A DNA stretch of 39,178 bases from an uncultured Clostridia bacterium (GTDB lineage Bacteria > Bacillota > Clostridia > TANB77 > CAG-508). Shown one piece after another: positions 22,229 through 31,955 of the stretch (position 1 is the first letter of the stretch; every line of letters starts with the position of its first letter). The notes beneath the pieces were generated by a model. The model had not been told where the DNA came from. It saw only the letters and a program-made list of their open reading frames with translations, and searched no databases. The stretch spans positions 1-39,178 of the forward strand of contig CAKOUU010000017.1 of assembly GCA_934120675.1 (NCBI GenBank). The letters run 5' to 3'. Position numbers and translations under genes: made by a program.

Positions 22229-23224
22229 CTATTTTAAATTCACCCATTCAAATATTTTATTATAATATGTTTCTGGGTCTCTATATTTTCCGTCAGTATG
22301 ACCTGCTCCATTTACAATTAATTTTTCTTTTTTGCAATTTGCTGCATTAAATAATTTTTCGCACATGTATTCTGGCACAAAATCATCATTGCTTCCATGG
22401 ATAAATAATATTGGTGTTTTGCTCTTTTTTACTTGTTCTATTGCAGAGGCTTCTTTTATGTCATATTTTGCTTTTCTTTTTGCAACTATCTCAAACATAT
22501 TCAAGACTGGAAATTCTGGTAAGTTAAATCTTGCTTTTGCTTCTGATGCAAATATATCCCAAACTGATGTGTATCCGCTGTCTGCAATTATGTATTTTAC
22601 ATTTGAAGGTAGTTCATCTCCGGAAGCCATCAATACTGTTGCAGCACCCATTGAAGAGCCATGTAATATAATTTTTGCATTTTTATTTTCTTCTATAATT
22701 AAATTAATCCAATTCTGTAAATCGTCTTTTTCTAACCATCCCATTCCTAAGTATTCTCCGTCACTTTCTCCACATGCTCGCATACTTGGAATTAATACAT
22801 TATATCCTTTTTTTGAGAATTGTTCTCCTATTGGTAACACACTTTCTGTACTTGCTCTGTATCCATGTAATATTATTACCCATTTATCTGTTTGTTGATC
22901 TTGCAAATATTCTGTTCCTCTTAATGTTATGTTATCATTTGCTTTTATCTCAACAGTTTTTTGCACTGATTCTTCACTCCAAATTTTTGAACTTTCTTTT
23001 GCCAGTTTTCTGTTATTTTCTATTATTTGTTCATCTTCACCTTGTATTTCTATTTTTGTTTCTTCACTTACTTTTCTATCTCCTCCTGCTCCACTTCTTG
23101 CTATTGCATAATTTACAAAGTAGTTTCCTATTCCTTCTGTTAATGCTATACCTAAAATTATTAATATTACTAATATACTTGCTGTAATTTTTATTACTTT
23201 TTTTGATTTATTTACTCTGTTCAT
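22229..23224 (-). CDS. Membrane-anchored alpha/beta serine hydrolase
   Basis: 331 residues. A single N-terminal membrane helix (about 11-32) follows a basic start (NRVNKSKKVIK), so the enzyme probably faces outside. The hydrolase core has WVIILHGYRA (oxyanion loop), the nucleophile elbow LHGSSMGAATV, the Asp in FIHGSNDDFVP and the His in VNGAGHTDG. It belongs to the broad YqkD/BEM46-like group of esterases or peptidases. Starts after GGGGAGAAAG. The substrate is unknown. Confidence 0.88.
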   Translation of the reverse strand: MNRVNKSKKVIKITASILVILIILGIALTEGIGNYFVNYAIARSGAGGDRKVSEETKIEIQGEDEQIIENNRKLAKESSKIWSEESVQKTVEIKANDNITLRGTEYLQDQQTDKWVIILHGYRASTESVLPIGEQFSKKGYNVLIPSMRACGESDGEYLGMGWLEKDDLQNWINLIIEENKNAKIILHGSSMGAATVLMASGDELPSNVKYIIADSGYTSVWDIFASEAKARFNLPEFPVLNMFEIVAKRKAKYDIKEASAIEQVKKSKTPILFIHGSNDDFVPEYMCEKLFNAANCKKEKLIVNGAGHTDGKYRDPETYYNKIFEWVNLK

Positions 23225-23296
23225 CTTTCTCCCCTTTTAATCTTTGTTTAAATTGGTATCGTGCTTTTTCTTAAATTCTTTTTCTTAATTATTCTA

Positions 23297-23956
23297 TTAC
23301 AAATTATAGTAATCATTTAGAGACTTATAATATGGTCTAGGTGCATTTCCAATTTTGTATAATTCTCCTTTTTTAGCGTCTTTTATAATTTTATGTGCTG
23401 GTTCAAAATATGCATCCATACTATCAGCATAATTTATTATAATAACTTCCAACATTTTTGGTAATACTAACGCTCCCCATTCACTATATTCATTCATATG
23501 ACTTCCTACCATATGTATTACTTGGTTTTTAAATTCTTCATTAATTTCATAGTCTTTTAAATAATTTTCTATTATATGTGTTCCTTCATATGAATGTCCT
23601 AGTAAAGCAGCACTATTTCCATTTACTGCTTCATAATTATTATCTTTAAAATCATTAAAGTCATTGCATTTTCCTATATCATGAACTAATGCACCGAATA
23701 TTACTAAATCTTTATCTACTTCTAATTCTTTGTACATATCACATATCCCAATAGCATTTCTTGTTACACTATACATATGAAATAACAATCCTCCTGCATA
23801 ATAATGGTGTGAACCTGGTGTTGCAGGTTTGTTAATTAGTTGTACTTTATAGTCTTTATATACTCTTTTAGCTACATCTCTTAGAATTGGATTTTGTATT
23901 TTATTACTATATTCTATACATTTATTATATATTTCTTCTAATTCTTCTTTTTCCAT
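23297..23956 (-). CDS. HD-domain phosphohydrolase (YhaM-like HD)
   Basis: 219 residues covering an HD domain: HHYYAGGLLFHMYSV (first His), GALVHDIGK (HD pair), LGHSYEGTHII, MVGSHMNEYSEWGALVLPKM and the closing IINYADSMDAYFEP Asp. The GHSYEG and NYADSMDA forms are like the HD part of the YhaM 3'-5' exoribonuclease, but there is no OB-fold in front, so it is a stand-alone phosphohydrolase. Starts after AAGGAGAAAAAG. Confidence 0.85.
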   Translation of the reverse strand: MEKEELEEIYNKCIEYSNKIQNPILRDVAKRVYKDYKVQLINKPATPGSHHYYAGGLLFHMYSVTRNAIGICDMYKELEVDKDLVIFGALVHDIGKCNDFNDFKDNNYEAVNGNSAALLGHSYEGTHIIENYLKDYEINEEFKNQVIHMVGSHMNEYSEWGALVLPKMLEVIIINYADSMDAYFEPAHKIIKDAKKGELYKIGNAPRPYYKSLNDYYNL

Positions 23957-24043
23957 TTTTTCTTTTTCTCCTTACTTCTTTAGCCTTAGCAATATTCGTA
24001 AAATTGCATCGTTCTCTTTATTAAACCTCTTTTTATTACAATT

Positions 24044-24488
24044 TTTTAGCTATTTTCTTGCATTTTATACTCAGAATTGTCTGGTTCGCTAATATCTTCA
24101 TCTGTGACATTGTTAAATTTATACTCAAAATCTTTATATATTTCCTTTATTTCTCCATTTTCATTTACTTCTTCTACTATTTATAAGCTGGATTACTAAT
24201 TGTTGTATATGATGATTCTGTTTCTTTTTCTATATGTGCACCTCTAACTGCTGTTTTTTCATTATATTCGTTCATTACTTTAACACCATTTACTTCAGTA
24301 AACATTTTTCTTTTTTCTGGATATGTTATTTCAGTTATTTTGGCATTCTTTCCATCTGGAGTTGTTTTTTCCATTACTAATTTACTTACATCATCTTTTA
24401 TGTATCTTTCTATTGATGCTGTGTAATTTTTTTCGTCTATAAAAGTTGTTTTCATATAGAATTTGTTTTTTTGTTTAAATTTTATCAT
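24044..24488 (-). pseudogene. Unknown protein, 5'-truncated and frameshifted
   Basis: The frame from ATG 24488 (IKFKQKNKFYMKTTFIDEKN ... GVKVMNEYNEKTAV) stops at 24177. Adding one A in the AAA just before (TAT AAA TAG) continues it as IVEEVNENGEIKEIYKDFEY to an end near 24044. No RBS lies before the ATG and no signal peptide is left. The alternating beta pattern (KFYMKTTF, YTASIERYI, SKLVMEK) looks like the body of a secreted LolA-like or lipoprotein sheet. I do not recognise a family. Confidence 0.5.
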
Positions 24489-24507
24489 ATTAAAAATACA
24501 TTATCAA

Positions 24508-25062
24508 TTATTTTTTCAAAAAGCATCCTTCTTCGTGTGAATATATTACTCCAATTGCCTGTAAATAAGAGTAAATAATTGTTGTTCCCACAAATTTCAT
24601 TCCACGCTTTTTCAAGTCTTTTGAAATTATATCAGATAGTTCTGAACTTGTCTTATCTATTTCATACACAATGTTATTATCTGTAAAATGCCATATATAA
24701 TTGGAAAATGTTTGATATTCTTTTTGTATTTCTTTAAATATTTTGCTATTATTTATTGCCGCATTTATTTTTAATTTATTTCTAATGATATTAGAATTTT
24801 CTAATAATTCCTTAATTTTCTTTTCATCGTAATTGCATATTTTGTCTATATCAAAATTATCAAATGATTTCCTAAATGATTCTCTTTTATTTAATACACA
24901 TTCCCATGATAAACCTGCTTGAAATGATTCTAGTATTAGCATTTCAAATAAATATTTGTCTTCATATGATGGTTGTCCCCATTCTTCATCATGATATTTT
25001 ATGTATAATTCATTTTTGGGATTACACCACTTGCATCTATTTTTGTTATCTTTGTATATCAT
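24508..25062 (-). CDS. tag: DNA-3-methyladenine glycosylase I
   Basis: 184 residues with the Tag signatures: RCKWCNP (zinc Cys), YHDEEWGQPS, LILESFQAGLSW, the RGMKFVGTTIIYSYLQAIG segment and SHEEGCF with the C-terminal His/Cys zinc ligands. It removes 3-methyladenine from alkylated DNA in base-excision repair. The ribosome site is weak (GGGTGA). It directly follows an acetyltransferase remnant, which is likely the reason for its poor leader. Confidence 0.95.
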   Translation of the reverse strand: MIYKDNKNRCKWCNPKNELYIKYHDEEWGQPSYEDKYLFEMLILESFQAGLSWECVLNKRESFRKSFDNFDIDKICNYDEKKIKELLENSNIIRNKLKINAAINNSKIFKEIQKEYQTFSNYIWHFTDNNIVYEIDKTSSELSDIISKDLKKRGMKFVGTTIIYSYLQAIGVIYSHEEGCFLKK

Positions 25063-25069
25063 ATTTAAA

Positions 25070-25381
25070 ATTCACCCATTCAATTCTTTTATTACAATGT
25101 ATCTATCTAAATCACCATACATCTTTGTTCTACATTTTACTTCTCATAGCCTATTTTTAGTAAACTGTTTAAACTGGCAATATTATCTGAATGAACAGTC
25201 GCTAATATATATTTTTTATGATACCTGCTTTTATTATTCCGCTGTTTTCTAACCGTTTTTTCAACCATTCTTGATTTATTGAGTCTATAATATACCAGTC
25301 TTTATTTTCTAATTTATCCTAAACTTCTTGCTTTAAGTTTAATAGATAATTATCAACTAATTATCTGCTTAAAAATAACAT
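25070..25381 (-). pseudogene. GNAT acetyltransferase remnant
   Basis: After a good GGAGG and ATG 25381, the text MLFLSR hits a stop. Further pieces read VDNYLLNLKQEV, DKLENKDWYIIDSINQEWLK, and after a gap and frame changes ATVHSDNIASLNSLLKIGYE and DLDRYIVIKEL. The HSDNIASLNSLLKIGY segment is the GNAT acceptor-side helix. Several stops and an internal deletion make it a clear relic. Confidence 0.65.
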
Positions 25382-25430
25382 TATAGTAATCCTCCAGCAC
25401 AATATTCTTGAAATCTGATTATTAATCCTG

Positions 25431-26576
25431 CTATTGTTGTTCTTTTTTAGTATAAAAGTTTATTGCTATTGTAGAAACTATTGACAATGCAAATATTATA
25501 TAAAATATGTTTGTTCCAATATATTTTGCTGCAATTGATAAAATCGCTAAAATAATAACTTCAGTAAAACATAAGCTCATTTGTCCAGCTGTTGATAATA
25601 ATTCATTATCTTCTTTTGTGTCTTTTATTATATTTTGTATTGATGTTGTAATTGATGTCTCATATACTTTTTCAAAATTATCACTTAAAGTTTTATTAGC
25701 TGAAATCAATATTTTATTTCTTGCAAATAAATATATTGCAGTTATTGTAACTCTTATAACTGATACAAAATTATTCGCTTTTCTTAAATTTTTGTCTGTG
25801 TATTTTCCAATTAAAGTTATTGTTATAATTTGAAATAATAATGATACTATTATTATTGTTGAAAATGCTGCAAAGTCTTGTAAAATTATGTACAAATACA
25901 ATGGTGCAAATAATCTCTCTATTATATGATTTGTTCTTAATGCATAAATAATTTTGTAGTTGCTTTTACTATTTATCAAATATTTTATGCTCTCTTTAAA
26001 TGCATTTTCTTTTTTCTCTGGTTTATAATCTATTTTTAATATAGAAATATATTGTAATAAGAAGAAAATTACTATAAAGATAAATAATACTAAATTATTA
26101 TTACTTATTACTCCCCATGCCACCAAGCAGCTTGCTAATACAGTTCCTAATATTTTACTTATATTATAAAAACTATTAAATCGGCCTCTATGTTCATTTT
26201 CTACATATCTACTTGATAATGCATCTGATGACGGATTTGATAATCCCATAAGTCCAATTGAAAATATAAATACTACAATGTTTCTATATAAACTTTCACT
26301 ATTTAGCATGAAATATGAGTTTATTATACTAAATATATTTGAAATTAATATACATTTTGCAATTCCAATTTTATTTGATATCATTATAAAAAATGGTGAT
26401 ATTAGTCCAGTTATTAGGAATCTAATTCCATAAATTAATAATATGAACCAAATAGGTAGTCCTGCTTTGTACAGCATAACTGTTCCAAATGTTTCACTTA
26501 ATGCATTTGCAAAATTGTAGAAAAATATGCTCATATACATATATTTGTATTCTTTTTTATAAAAATATTCTTTCAT
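25431..26576 (-). CDS. MFS transporter
   Basis: 381 residues with about eleven or twelve hydrophobic segments in two halves. The region GLSNPSSDALSSRYVENEHRGRFNSFYN is the typical MFS loop 4-5 with a basic R-G-R, and a basic central loop (DYKPEKKENAFKESIKYL) links the halves. Major facilitator proteins are secondary transporters; this short form resembles drug-efflux-like members. The start is 4-5 bases after GGAG. Intact. Confidence 0.85.
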   Translation of the reverse strand: MKEYFYKKEYKYMYMSIFFYNFANALSETFGTVMLYKAGLPIWFILLIYGIRFLITGLISPFFIMISNKIGIAKCILISNIFSIINSYFMLNSESLYRNIVVFIFSIGLMGLSNPSSDALSSRYVENEHRGRFNSFYNISKILGTVLASCLVAWGVISNNNLVLFIFIVIFFLLQYISILKIDYKPEKKENAFKESIKYLINSKSNYKIIYALRTNHIIERLFAPLYLYIILQDFAAFSTIIIVSLLFQIITITLIGKYTDKNLRKANNFVSVIRVTITAIYLFARNKILISANKTLSDNFEKVYETSITTSIQNIIKDTKEDNELLSTAGQMSLCFTEVIILAILSIAAKYIGTNIFYIIFALSIVSTIAINFYTKKEQQ

Positions 26577-26600
26577 TTTTTACTCCATCCTCTTTAGTTA

Positions 26601-27239
26601 TTATAAAAATTCTTCTACTTTTTCTTTTATTTTATCCAACTCATATCCATAAGCATTACAAGTATTCCATCCTAATTTTTTAGCGGTTTCAATATTTTCT
26701 TTGCTATCATCTATAAATAAAATATTTTCTTTTTTTATTTTACATTCTTTTTCAACAATTTTATATATTCTTTCATCTGGTTTTCTACATTTTAATTCAA
26801 AAGATAGCCATACATAGTCAAATTGTTTAAGATCAACTTGCTTGTCTAGTCTTTGTTTGTCTAGACAACCTAAATTTGATAAAATTCCTATTTTACACTT
26901 TTCTTTTAAACTATGTGCATATTCTACAACATCTTTGTAATATTCCACATTGTCAAATTCTTTTATGTAATAATCATAAAATTCTTGTGGAGTACAGTTT
27001 AAATCAAATTCTTCTTTTATTTGTTCAAACCATTTGTCTTCTTTTATATCCCTTATGTCGTTTATTCCAAAATCTATTGATCTGTTATAATATCTTTCAA
27101 CAATATTTTTGTTTTCTTTTGAATTAAAATGTTTTATTAGATTCTCTACTGCTACATCTATATTATATTCACCTTTTCTGTGGCTTTCTATTATTCCACC
27201 CCAGTCAAATATTACTATTTTATTTTTATTATAATTCAT
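26601..27239 (-). CDS. HAD-superfamily hydrolase (HAD-IA type)
   Basis: 212 residues. Motif 1 is IVIFDWGGIIE: the nucleophile Asp is present, but the second Asp is replaced, as in YihX-like and dehalogenase-like HAD-IA members (usual form FDxGG). Motif 2 is ILSNLG, the Lys is in CRKPDERIY, and motif 4 is ILFIDDSKENIETA. The helical cap lies between. Starts after CAGGAGGAG. The substrate is unknown. Confidence 0.87.
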   Translation of the reverse strand: MNYNKNKIVIFDWGGIIESHRKGEYNIDVAVENLIKHFNSKENKNIVERYYNRSIDFGINDIRDIKEDKWFEQIKEEFDLNCTPQEFYDYYIKEFDNVEYYKDVVEYAHSLKEKCKIGILSNLGCLDKQRLDKQVDLKQFDYVWLSFELKCRKPDERIYKIVEKECKIKKENILFIDDSKENIETAKKLGWNTCNAYGYELDKIKEKVEEFL

Positions 27240-27263
27240 TTGAATATTCTCCTCCTGATTTTT

Positions 27264-27511
27264 TTATTCAGTAAATGAACTTGGATGATATGCTGTTATT
27301 CCTAGTGTTTCTGCTTTTCTTAAAACATCTAGTCTATCATCTACAAAAACTGCATATTTTATATCAAATTTGTAATGTTTACAACATTCTATTATGAATT
27401 CTTGTTTTAACATTGTTGAACATATAAAAATAATGTTTTCTTTTTTATATTTGGATAGTTTTCTTTCAACCATTTGTATTTTTGCTCTATTTCATATTTG
27501 TAATATATCAT
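27264..27511 (-). pseudogene. HAD-family hydrolase fragment, frameshifted
   Basis: The frame from ATG 27511 (MIYYKYEIEQKYKWLKENYP) breaks at a run of six A (27441-27446 in the window). With one A added it continues KKENIIFICSTMLKQEFIIE, then AVFVDDRLDVLRKAETLG and an end in HPSSFTE. The motif-4 Asp pair (FVDDR) is clear, but the N-terminal nucleophile half is missing. It is a decayed neighbour of the intact HAD gene. Confidence 0.65.
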
Positions 27512-27595
27512 AAAAAATTACAATTATCAACTAATTACGACTTATTTCATATTATATTATAAGCATATCTTATATGCAAAGAAAGGATGAATTAA

Positions 27596-28714
27596 ATGAA
27601 AAAATTGTTTTGCTTTTTAGCTTTAATTGCAACATTTGGACTAATAAACATTCTATCTTATGCAGCTGAATCACCTTCATATGATAGCACTTATAACAAT
27701 AATCAAGGTGCATTTTTTGCAAATGGTACACCTATTATTATTTCTGAAGTTGACGGAAATACAACCATTACTTGGAATGGAGGAAGTCAAATTGTTCCAA
27801 ATACTGTAAGTGTTTTTGGTGGCGGAAATGGTGGAAATTATGACTCTTCTCAAATCACTATGGAAAGCGGAACTGTTCAAAATTTAGTTGCTGGTGGACT
27901 TGGATATACTGCTGATAAATCTTCTACTGTTACAAATGCAAATGTCATAATAAATGGTGGTACTATTTCAAATGCTGTTGCTGGTGGTGGATATTTTAAT
28001 GCAAAAGTTAACAAATCAAATATACAAATGAATGGTGGTACTGCTTTGACTGTTCAAGGTGGCGGTATGGCAAGTGGAAAAATTGATGGCGTAAATTACT
28101 CTGTTGGAACTAAAGAAGATAGTGAAAATTCTCCAAATAGAACAGAAAATGCAAAAGTCACAATTTCTGGTGGTAAAGTAACTTATGGAGTTTTTGGTGG
28201 TGGCCAAGGTTATTCATATACTGGTACTGTTAATCTTACAATATCTGATGGTGATATGAGTAATTCTTATGTTACTGCTGGTGGTTCTAATGGATATACT
28301 GGTACTGCAAATGTTAAGTTGACAGGTGGCAATATTGGTGTTTACCAAACTGTTAATAGAGGTGTTTTAGATAATGCTACTGTTAGAGTTGCTGGTTCTA
28401 CTATTGGAAAGTTTTATGTAGGTGGAGAAACTGAAGATAAATCTGTTACAGGTGTTATAAATAATATTCATGTTCATTTACTTGGTGGAACTATTGGAGC
28501 TTTAGATTCTGGAACTAGCAATGGTACTCCAATAACTATTGATAATAAAAATTATGAGGTAGATGCTACAAATTTTGTTAAAATTACAGATAATAAAATT
28601 GCTACTTCTATTATTTATTTTGATTATAATTTTGCTTTACTTGCTGTTGTTATTTTTTCTGTTATGGTTTTACTTGCTGTTTTATTTGCATTTTTATATT
28701 TAGAATTGTTTTAG
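27596..28714 (+). CDS. Secreted glycine-rich beta-helix-like surface protein with C-terminal membrane anchor
   Basis: 372 residues, the only long gene on the plus strand. An N-terminal signal peptide (MKKLFCFLALIATFGLINIL, cleavage after SYAA) leads into repeated units of the form v-x-I-x-GGT-I ... v-x-GGG: NGGTISNAVAGGGY, SGGKVTYGVFGGGQ, TGGNIGVY, AGSTIGKFYVGG, LGGTIGALDSG. Such spacing suggests a right-handed beta-helix. A hydrophobic C-terminal helix (about 345-372, ALLAVVIFSVMVLLAVLF) with almost no basic tail would hold it in the membrane. There is no LPXTG. Good GAAAGGATG ribosome site. Codon use is richer in GGT/ACT than its neighbours, as expected for its composition. Possibly an adhesin or wall protein. 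Confidence 0.82.
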   Translation: MKKLFCFLALIATFGLINILSYAAESPSYDSTYNNNQGAFFANGTPIIISEVDGNTTITWNGGSQIVPNTVSVFGGGNGGNYDSSQITMESGTVQNLVAGGLGYTADKSSTVTNANVIINGGTISNAVAGGGYFNAKVNKSNIQMNGGTALTVQGGGMASGKIDGVNYSVGTKEDSENSPNRTENAKVTISGGKVTYGVFGGGQGYSYTGTVNLTISDGDMSNSYVTAGGSNGYTGTANVKLTGGNIGVYQTVNRGVLDNATVRVAGSTIGKFYVGGETEDKSVTGVINNIHVHLLGGTIGALDSGTSNGTPITIDNKNYEVDATNFVKITDNKIATSIIYFDYNFALLAVVIFSVMVLLAVLFAFLYLELF

Positions 28715-28760
28715 AATTAAATAAAAAATTTATAAAAAGTTGAAGTGTTTCAACTGTCTT

Positions 28761-28799
28761 AAAAAAGCAGATAATTTTTGATAATTATCTGCTTTTTTT
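28761..28799. terminator. Bidirectional terminator between the surface protein gene and copA
   Basis: GCAGATAAT (28767-28775) pairs with ATTATCTGC (28784-28792), flanked by six A on the left and seven T on the right, so it serves both converging genes. A smaller GTTGAA/TTCAAC hairpin lies at about 28738-28754. Confidence 0.88.
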
Positions 28800-28801
28800 C
28801 T

Positions 28802-31000
28802 TTAAATTCTTAACCTCAAAGCATTTAACACAACAGTCAAACTGCTAATCGTCATTGCAAATGCCGCAATCATTGGATTCATAGTAATTCCCAATGGTTG
28901 CAAAATACCACAAGCAATTGGAATCATGCAAATATTATAGAAAAATGCCCAGAATAAATTCTGTTTTATATTTCGTATTGTTTTTCTACTAATCTCAATT
29001 AAATCATTAATTTTTTCCAAGTTATCATTCATAAGAACTACTTGCGAAGAATCCATTGCAATATCTGTACCACTTGAAACTGATACACCAATATCTGCTG
29101 TTACAAGACTTACACTATCATTTATTCCATCACCACACATCATTACAAGTCCATTTTCTTTTAATTTTTTTATTTGCTCTGATTTTTCTTTTGGTGTGAC
29201 ATTTGAAATAACTTTATCAATTCCAATTTCTTTTGCAATTATTTCTGCAGTTTTCTCATTGTCACCTGTAAGCATTACAATATCAATATTTCTATTTTTT
29301 AATTTTTGTATTACCTCAATAACATTTTCTTTTAGAATATCCTTTACTCCAATTAATGCTATTAATTCATTATTTAGGCTAACAAATAAAATACTATTTC
29401 CTTGATTTACCAACTCTTTTTCGTCTTGTTCATTATCTATTTTGATATTATTTTCTGTCATTAATTTTTTATTACCAATTAAATATTTATCACCATTCTG
29501 TGTTATTCCTTCAACTCCAAATCCTGGTATTGCTTTAAATTCTTTTATTTCTTCTAGTTTTATTTTGTCTTCTTGTGCTTTTTTTACAATTGCTCTTGCT
29601 ATTGGATGTTCAGATTTATTTTCTATACTTGCAACTTTTCTTAATATTTCCTTTTCTTCTATATTGCTGTAATTATATATTTTTGAAATACTCAATTCGC
29701 CTTTTGTTAGTGTTCCTGTTTTATCAAAGCAAATTATTTTTACTTTATGTGCATTTTCTAATGTTTCACTTGTTTTTACTAATATTCCCTTTTTACTTGC
29801 ATTTCCTGATGCAATAACTATTGCAAGTGGTGTTGCTAATCCTAAACTACATGGGCATGCTACGACTAATATACTTACAAATATGTTTATTGCAGTCGCT
29901 ACATTTTTTGAAATTAGCAACCATAAAATAAATGCTAAAACCGCAATTACTAAAACAACTGGTACAAAGTATCCGCTTATTTTATCTGCTATTTTTGCTA
30001 TTGGTGCTTTTGTGCTTGTGGCTTGTGTTACTAGTCTTACGATTTCTGAAACAGTTGATTCTTTACCGATTTTTTCTGCTCTATATTTTATCGTTCCTTC
30101 ATAATTTATGCTTCCAGCAATTACTTTTGAACCTTTTTCTCTTTTTACCGGTACACTCTCCCCTGTTATAAACGATTCATTAATATGTGTAGTTCCCTCA
30201 GTAATTTCTCCATCAACTGCAATTTTTTCTCCTGGCTTGCATATTACAATGTCATCTTTTTTGATTTCATCTAATGTTACTGTGACCTCTTGTCCATCTC
30301 TTAAAATCACTGCATTATTGGGTGTTATTGTCATTAATTGTTGCAATGCTTCTTTAGTTTTATCTTTGTTTTTATTTTCTATATATCTTCCAATTTCTAT
30401 AAAGAATATTACTATTGCTGCTGATTCAAAATATAGACTTTCTACATTCATTTCATATCCTTTTAAAATTTGAATTGTTCCATATATACTGTAAATATAA
30501 CTAGCTAAAACTCCTATCATTACTAGTGTGTCCATATTTGGTGTTTTGTGTATTAAATTTTTATATCCATTTTTTATTATGTCTTTTCCTAAAATTAATA
30601 CTATTGTTGTTAAAATAAATAGTGATATTGCATAATTTACTGGATGTGTCATCATGTTAAAAAATGGAATTACCGGCATACCAACCATATGTGACATTGA
30701 TATATATAATACTAAGATTGATATTATTGTTATTGCTATTAGTTTGTATTTTTCGTTTGATTTTTTCTTTTCTTCTTTTTCAAAATTGTCTATTCCTAAA
30801 CTTGTGAATCCTGCTTTTTCTACAAATTTTTCTACTTGTTCTAGTGTTAGTTTTTTGTCGTCATATTCTATATTTGCATTATTCATTATTAAATTTACTG
30901 TTGCTTGTTTTATTCCGTCTTGCTTGTTTAGGTATTTTTCTAGTCCTGATGAGCAAGCACTACAAGTCATTCCATCAATTTTCAATAATACTTTTTTCAT
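28802..31000 (-). CDS. copA: Copper-exporting P1B-type ATPase
   Basis: 732 residues. One N-terminal HMA domain has the metal pair C13-x2-C16 (MTCSAC). The actuator has TGES, the transport helix CPC (VVACPCSLGLATP), the phosphorylation site DKTGTLT, the HP motif of P1B pumps (SEHPIARAI), and the hinge MCGDGINDS. The final helices keep the N-x6-Y-N and M-x2-SS residues of Cu(I) ATPases. It exports Cu+ from the cytoplasm. Starts after AAGGAG, five bases from the copZ gene, so they form an operon with a separate small chaperone upstream. No CsoR/CopY gene is in this window. Intact. Confidence 0.96.
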   Translation of the reverse strand: MKKVLLKIDGMTCSACSSGLEKYLNKQDGIKQATVNLIMNNANIEYDDKKLTLEQVEKFVEKAGFTSLGIDNFEKEEKKKSNEKYKLIAITIISILVLYISMSHMVGMPVIPFFNMMTHPVNYAISLFILTTIVLILGKDIIKNGYKNLIHKTPNMDTLVMIGVLASYIYSIYGTIQILKGYEMNVESLYFESAAIVIFFIEIGRYIENKNKDKTKEALQQLMTITPNNAVILRDGQEVTVTLDEIKKDDIVICKPGEKIAVDGEITEGTTHINESFITGESVPVKREKGSKVIAGSINYEGTIKYRAEKIGKESTVSEIVRLVTQATSTKAPIAKIADKISGYFVPVVLVIAVLAFILWLLISKNVATAINIFVSILVVACPCSLGLATPLAIVIASGNASKKGILVKTSETLENAHKVKIICFDKTGTLTKGELSISKIYNYSNIEEKEILRKVASIENKSEHPIARAIVKKAQEDKIKLEEIKEFKAIPGFGVEGITQNGDKYLIGNKKLMTENNIKIDNEQDEKELVNQGNSILFVSLNNELIALIGVKDILKENVIEVIQKLKNRNIDIVMLTGDNEKTAEIIAKEIGIDKVISNVTPKEKSEQIKKLKENGLVMMCGDGINDSVSLVTADIGVSVSSGTDIAMDSSQVVLMNDNLEKINDLIEISRKTIRNIKQNLFWAFFYNICMIPIACGILQPLGITMNPMIAAFAMTISSLTVVLNALRLRI

Positions 31001-31005
31001 AGTAA

Positions 31006-31212
31006 TTATTCTCCTTTGAAACCTGCATCTTCAATTGCCTCTTTAATGTTTTCTATATTGATTTTTGTTTCGTCATATTTTATTGTTGCTTTCTTTTCTT
31101 CTAAACTAACTTTTGCTATTTCTACTCCATCTAAATTATTTAATATTTTCTCTAATCTTGTTGAGCATCCTGCACAGTGCATTCCTTCTATTTTTAAATT
31201 TGTTTCTTTCAT
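31006..31212 (-). CDS. copZ: Copper chaperone-like HMA-domain protein
   Basis: 68 residues, a single HMA domain with the metal motif MHCAGC near the start and the beta-alpha-beta-beta-alpha-beta order (TNLKIEG, AKVSLEEKKATIKYD, IKEAIEDAGF). It delivers Cu+ to CopA. AAGGAGG precedes the start, and the gene ends five bases before copA. Confidence 0.92.
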   Translation of the reverse strand: MKETNLKIEGMHCAGCSTRLEKILNNLDGVEIAKVSLEEKKATIKYDETKINIENIKEAIEDAGFKGE

Positions 31213-31263
31213 TATATTTTCCTCCTTAAATTTTTATTTTGAAATACAGTACTTATTAAATAC

Positions 31264-31830
31264 TTAAAAATTCAATATTCCCAAATGTTCTAATAATATT
31301 TTTAGCCCTAACAAAATAAGAATAATTCCACCTACAAGCTCTGCTTTATTTTCGTATTTGTCTCCAAATCTATTTCCTACTTTTGTTCCAATTACTGATA
31401 AAGCAAATGTAATTGTTCCTATAAGTGTTATTGCTAAAACTAAATTAACTTTGAAAAATGCAAATGTTATTCCTACTGCTAATGCATCTATGCTTGTTGC
31501 TATTGCTAATATAATCATTGTTTTAAAGCCGACATCACTGCTTATATTTTCGCTTTCTTTACTGAATGATTCTTTTATCATATTTCCACCGATTATTGCT
31601 AATAAAATGAATGCAACCCAATGGTCAAAATTTGTTATAAAGCTTTCAAATGTTGAACCTAAAAAATAGCCTATAACTGGCATTATTGCTTGGAAGCCTC
31701 CAAAATATATACCTATAATACATGCTTTTTTCCAGTCCATTTTTTTCATTGATATTCCTTTGCATATTGACACCGCAAATGCATCCATTCCAAGCCCTAT
31801 GCTTAACATTATTAGTTCTATTATTCCCAT
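31264..31830 (-). CDS. mntP: Manganese efflux pump MntP
   Basis: 188 residues with six membrane helices in two similar halves, each carrying the acidic motif: LSIGLGMDAFAVSICKG (first) and LAIATSIDALAVGITFAF (second). This duplicated D-A-x-A-V pattern marks MntP (YebN), which exports Mn2+. Starts after AGGAGA. It has its own promoter. I looked for the yybP-ykoY manganese riboswitch common before such genes and do not see it. Confidence 0.93.
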   Translation of the reverse strand: MGIIELIMLSIGLGMDAFAVSICKGISMKKMDWKKACIIGIYFGGFQAIMPVIGYFLGSTFESFITNFDHWVAFILLAIIGGNMIKESFSKESENISSDVGFKTMIILAIATSIDALAVGITFAFFKVNLVLAITLIGTITFALSVIGTKVGNRFGDKYENKAELVGGIILILLGLKILLEHLGILNF

Positions 31831-31887
31831 GTTTTCATCTCCTAATTTTTATATTTAATTTTATTAGGCTTTAAAAATTTTATGTTA

Positions 31888-31916
31888 TTTATATCACATT
31901 TTTAAAGAATTATCAA
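31888..31916 (-). promoter_or_regulatory. Promoter of mntP
   Basis: TTGATA (31911-31916), 17 bases, and TATAAA (31888-31893) with a TGTGA just before the -10, about 58 bases upstream of the start. Confidence 0.65.
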
Positions 31917-31955
31917 TTACTTTTTCTCTATTTAATTCTATATTTGTATGTATTC

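Noticed and set aside
22332..22898. Plus-strand open frame of 188 codons opposite the serine hydrolase
   Set aside because: It is the antisense shadow of a clear hydrolase with all catalytic motifs; it has no RBS and its composition follows from the reverse strand.
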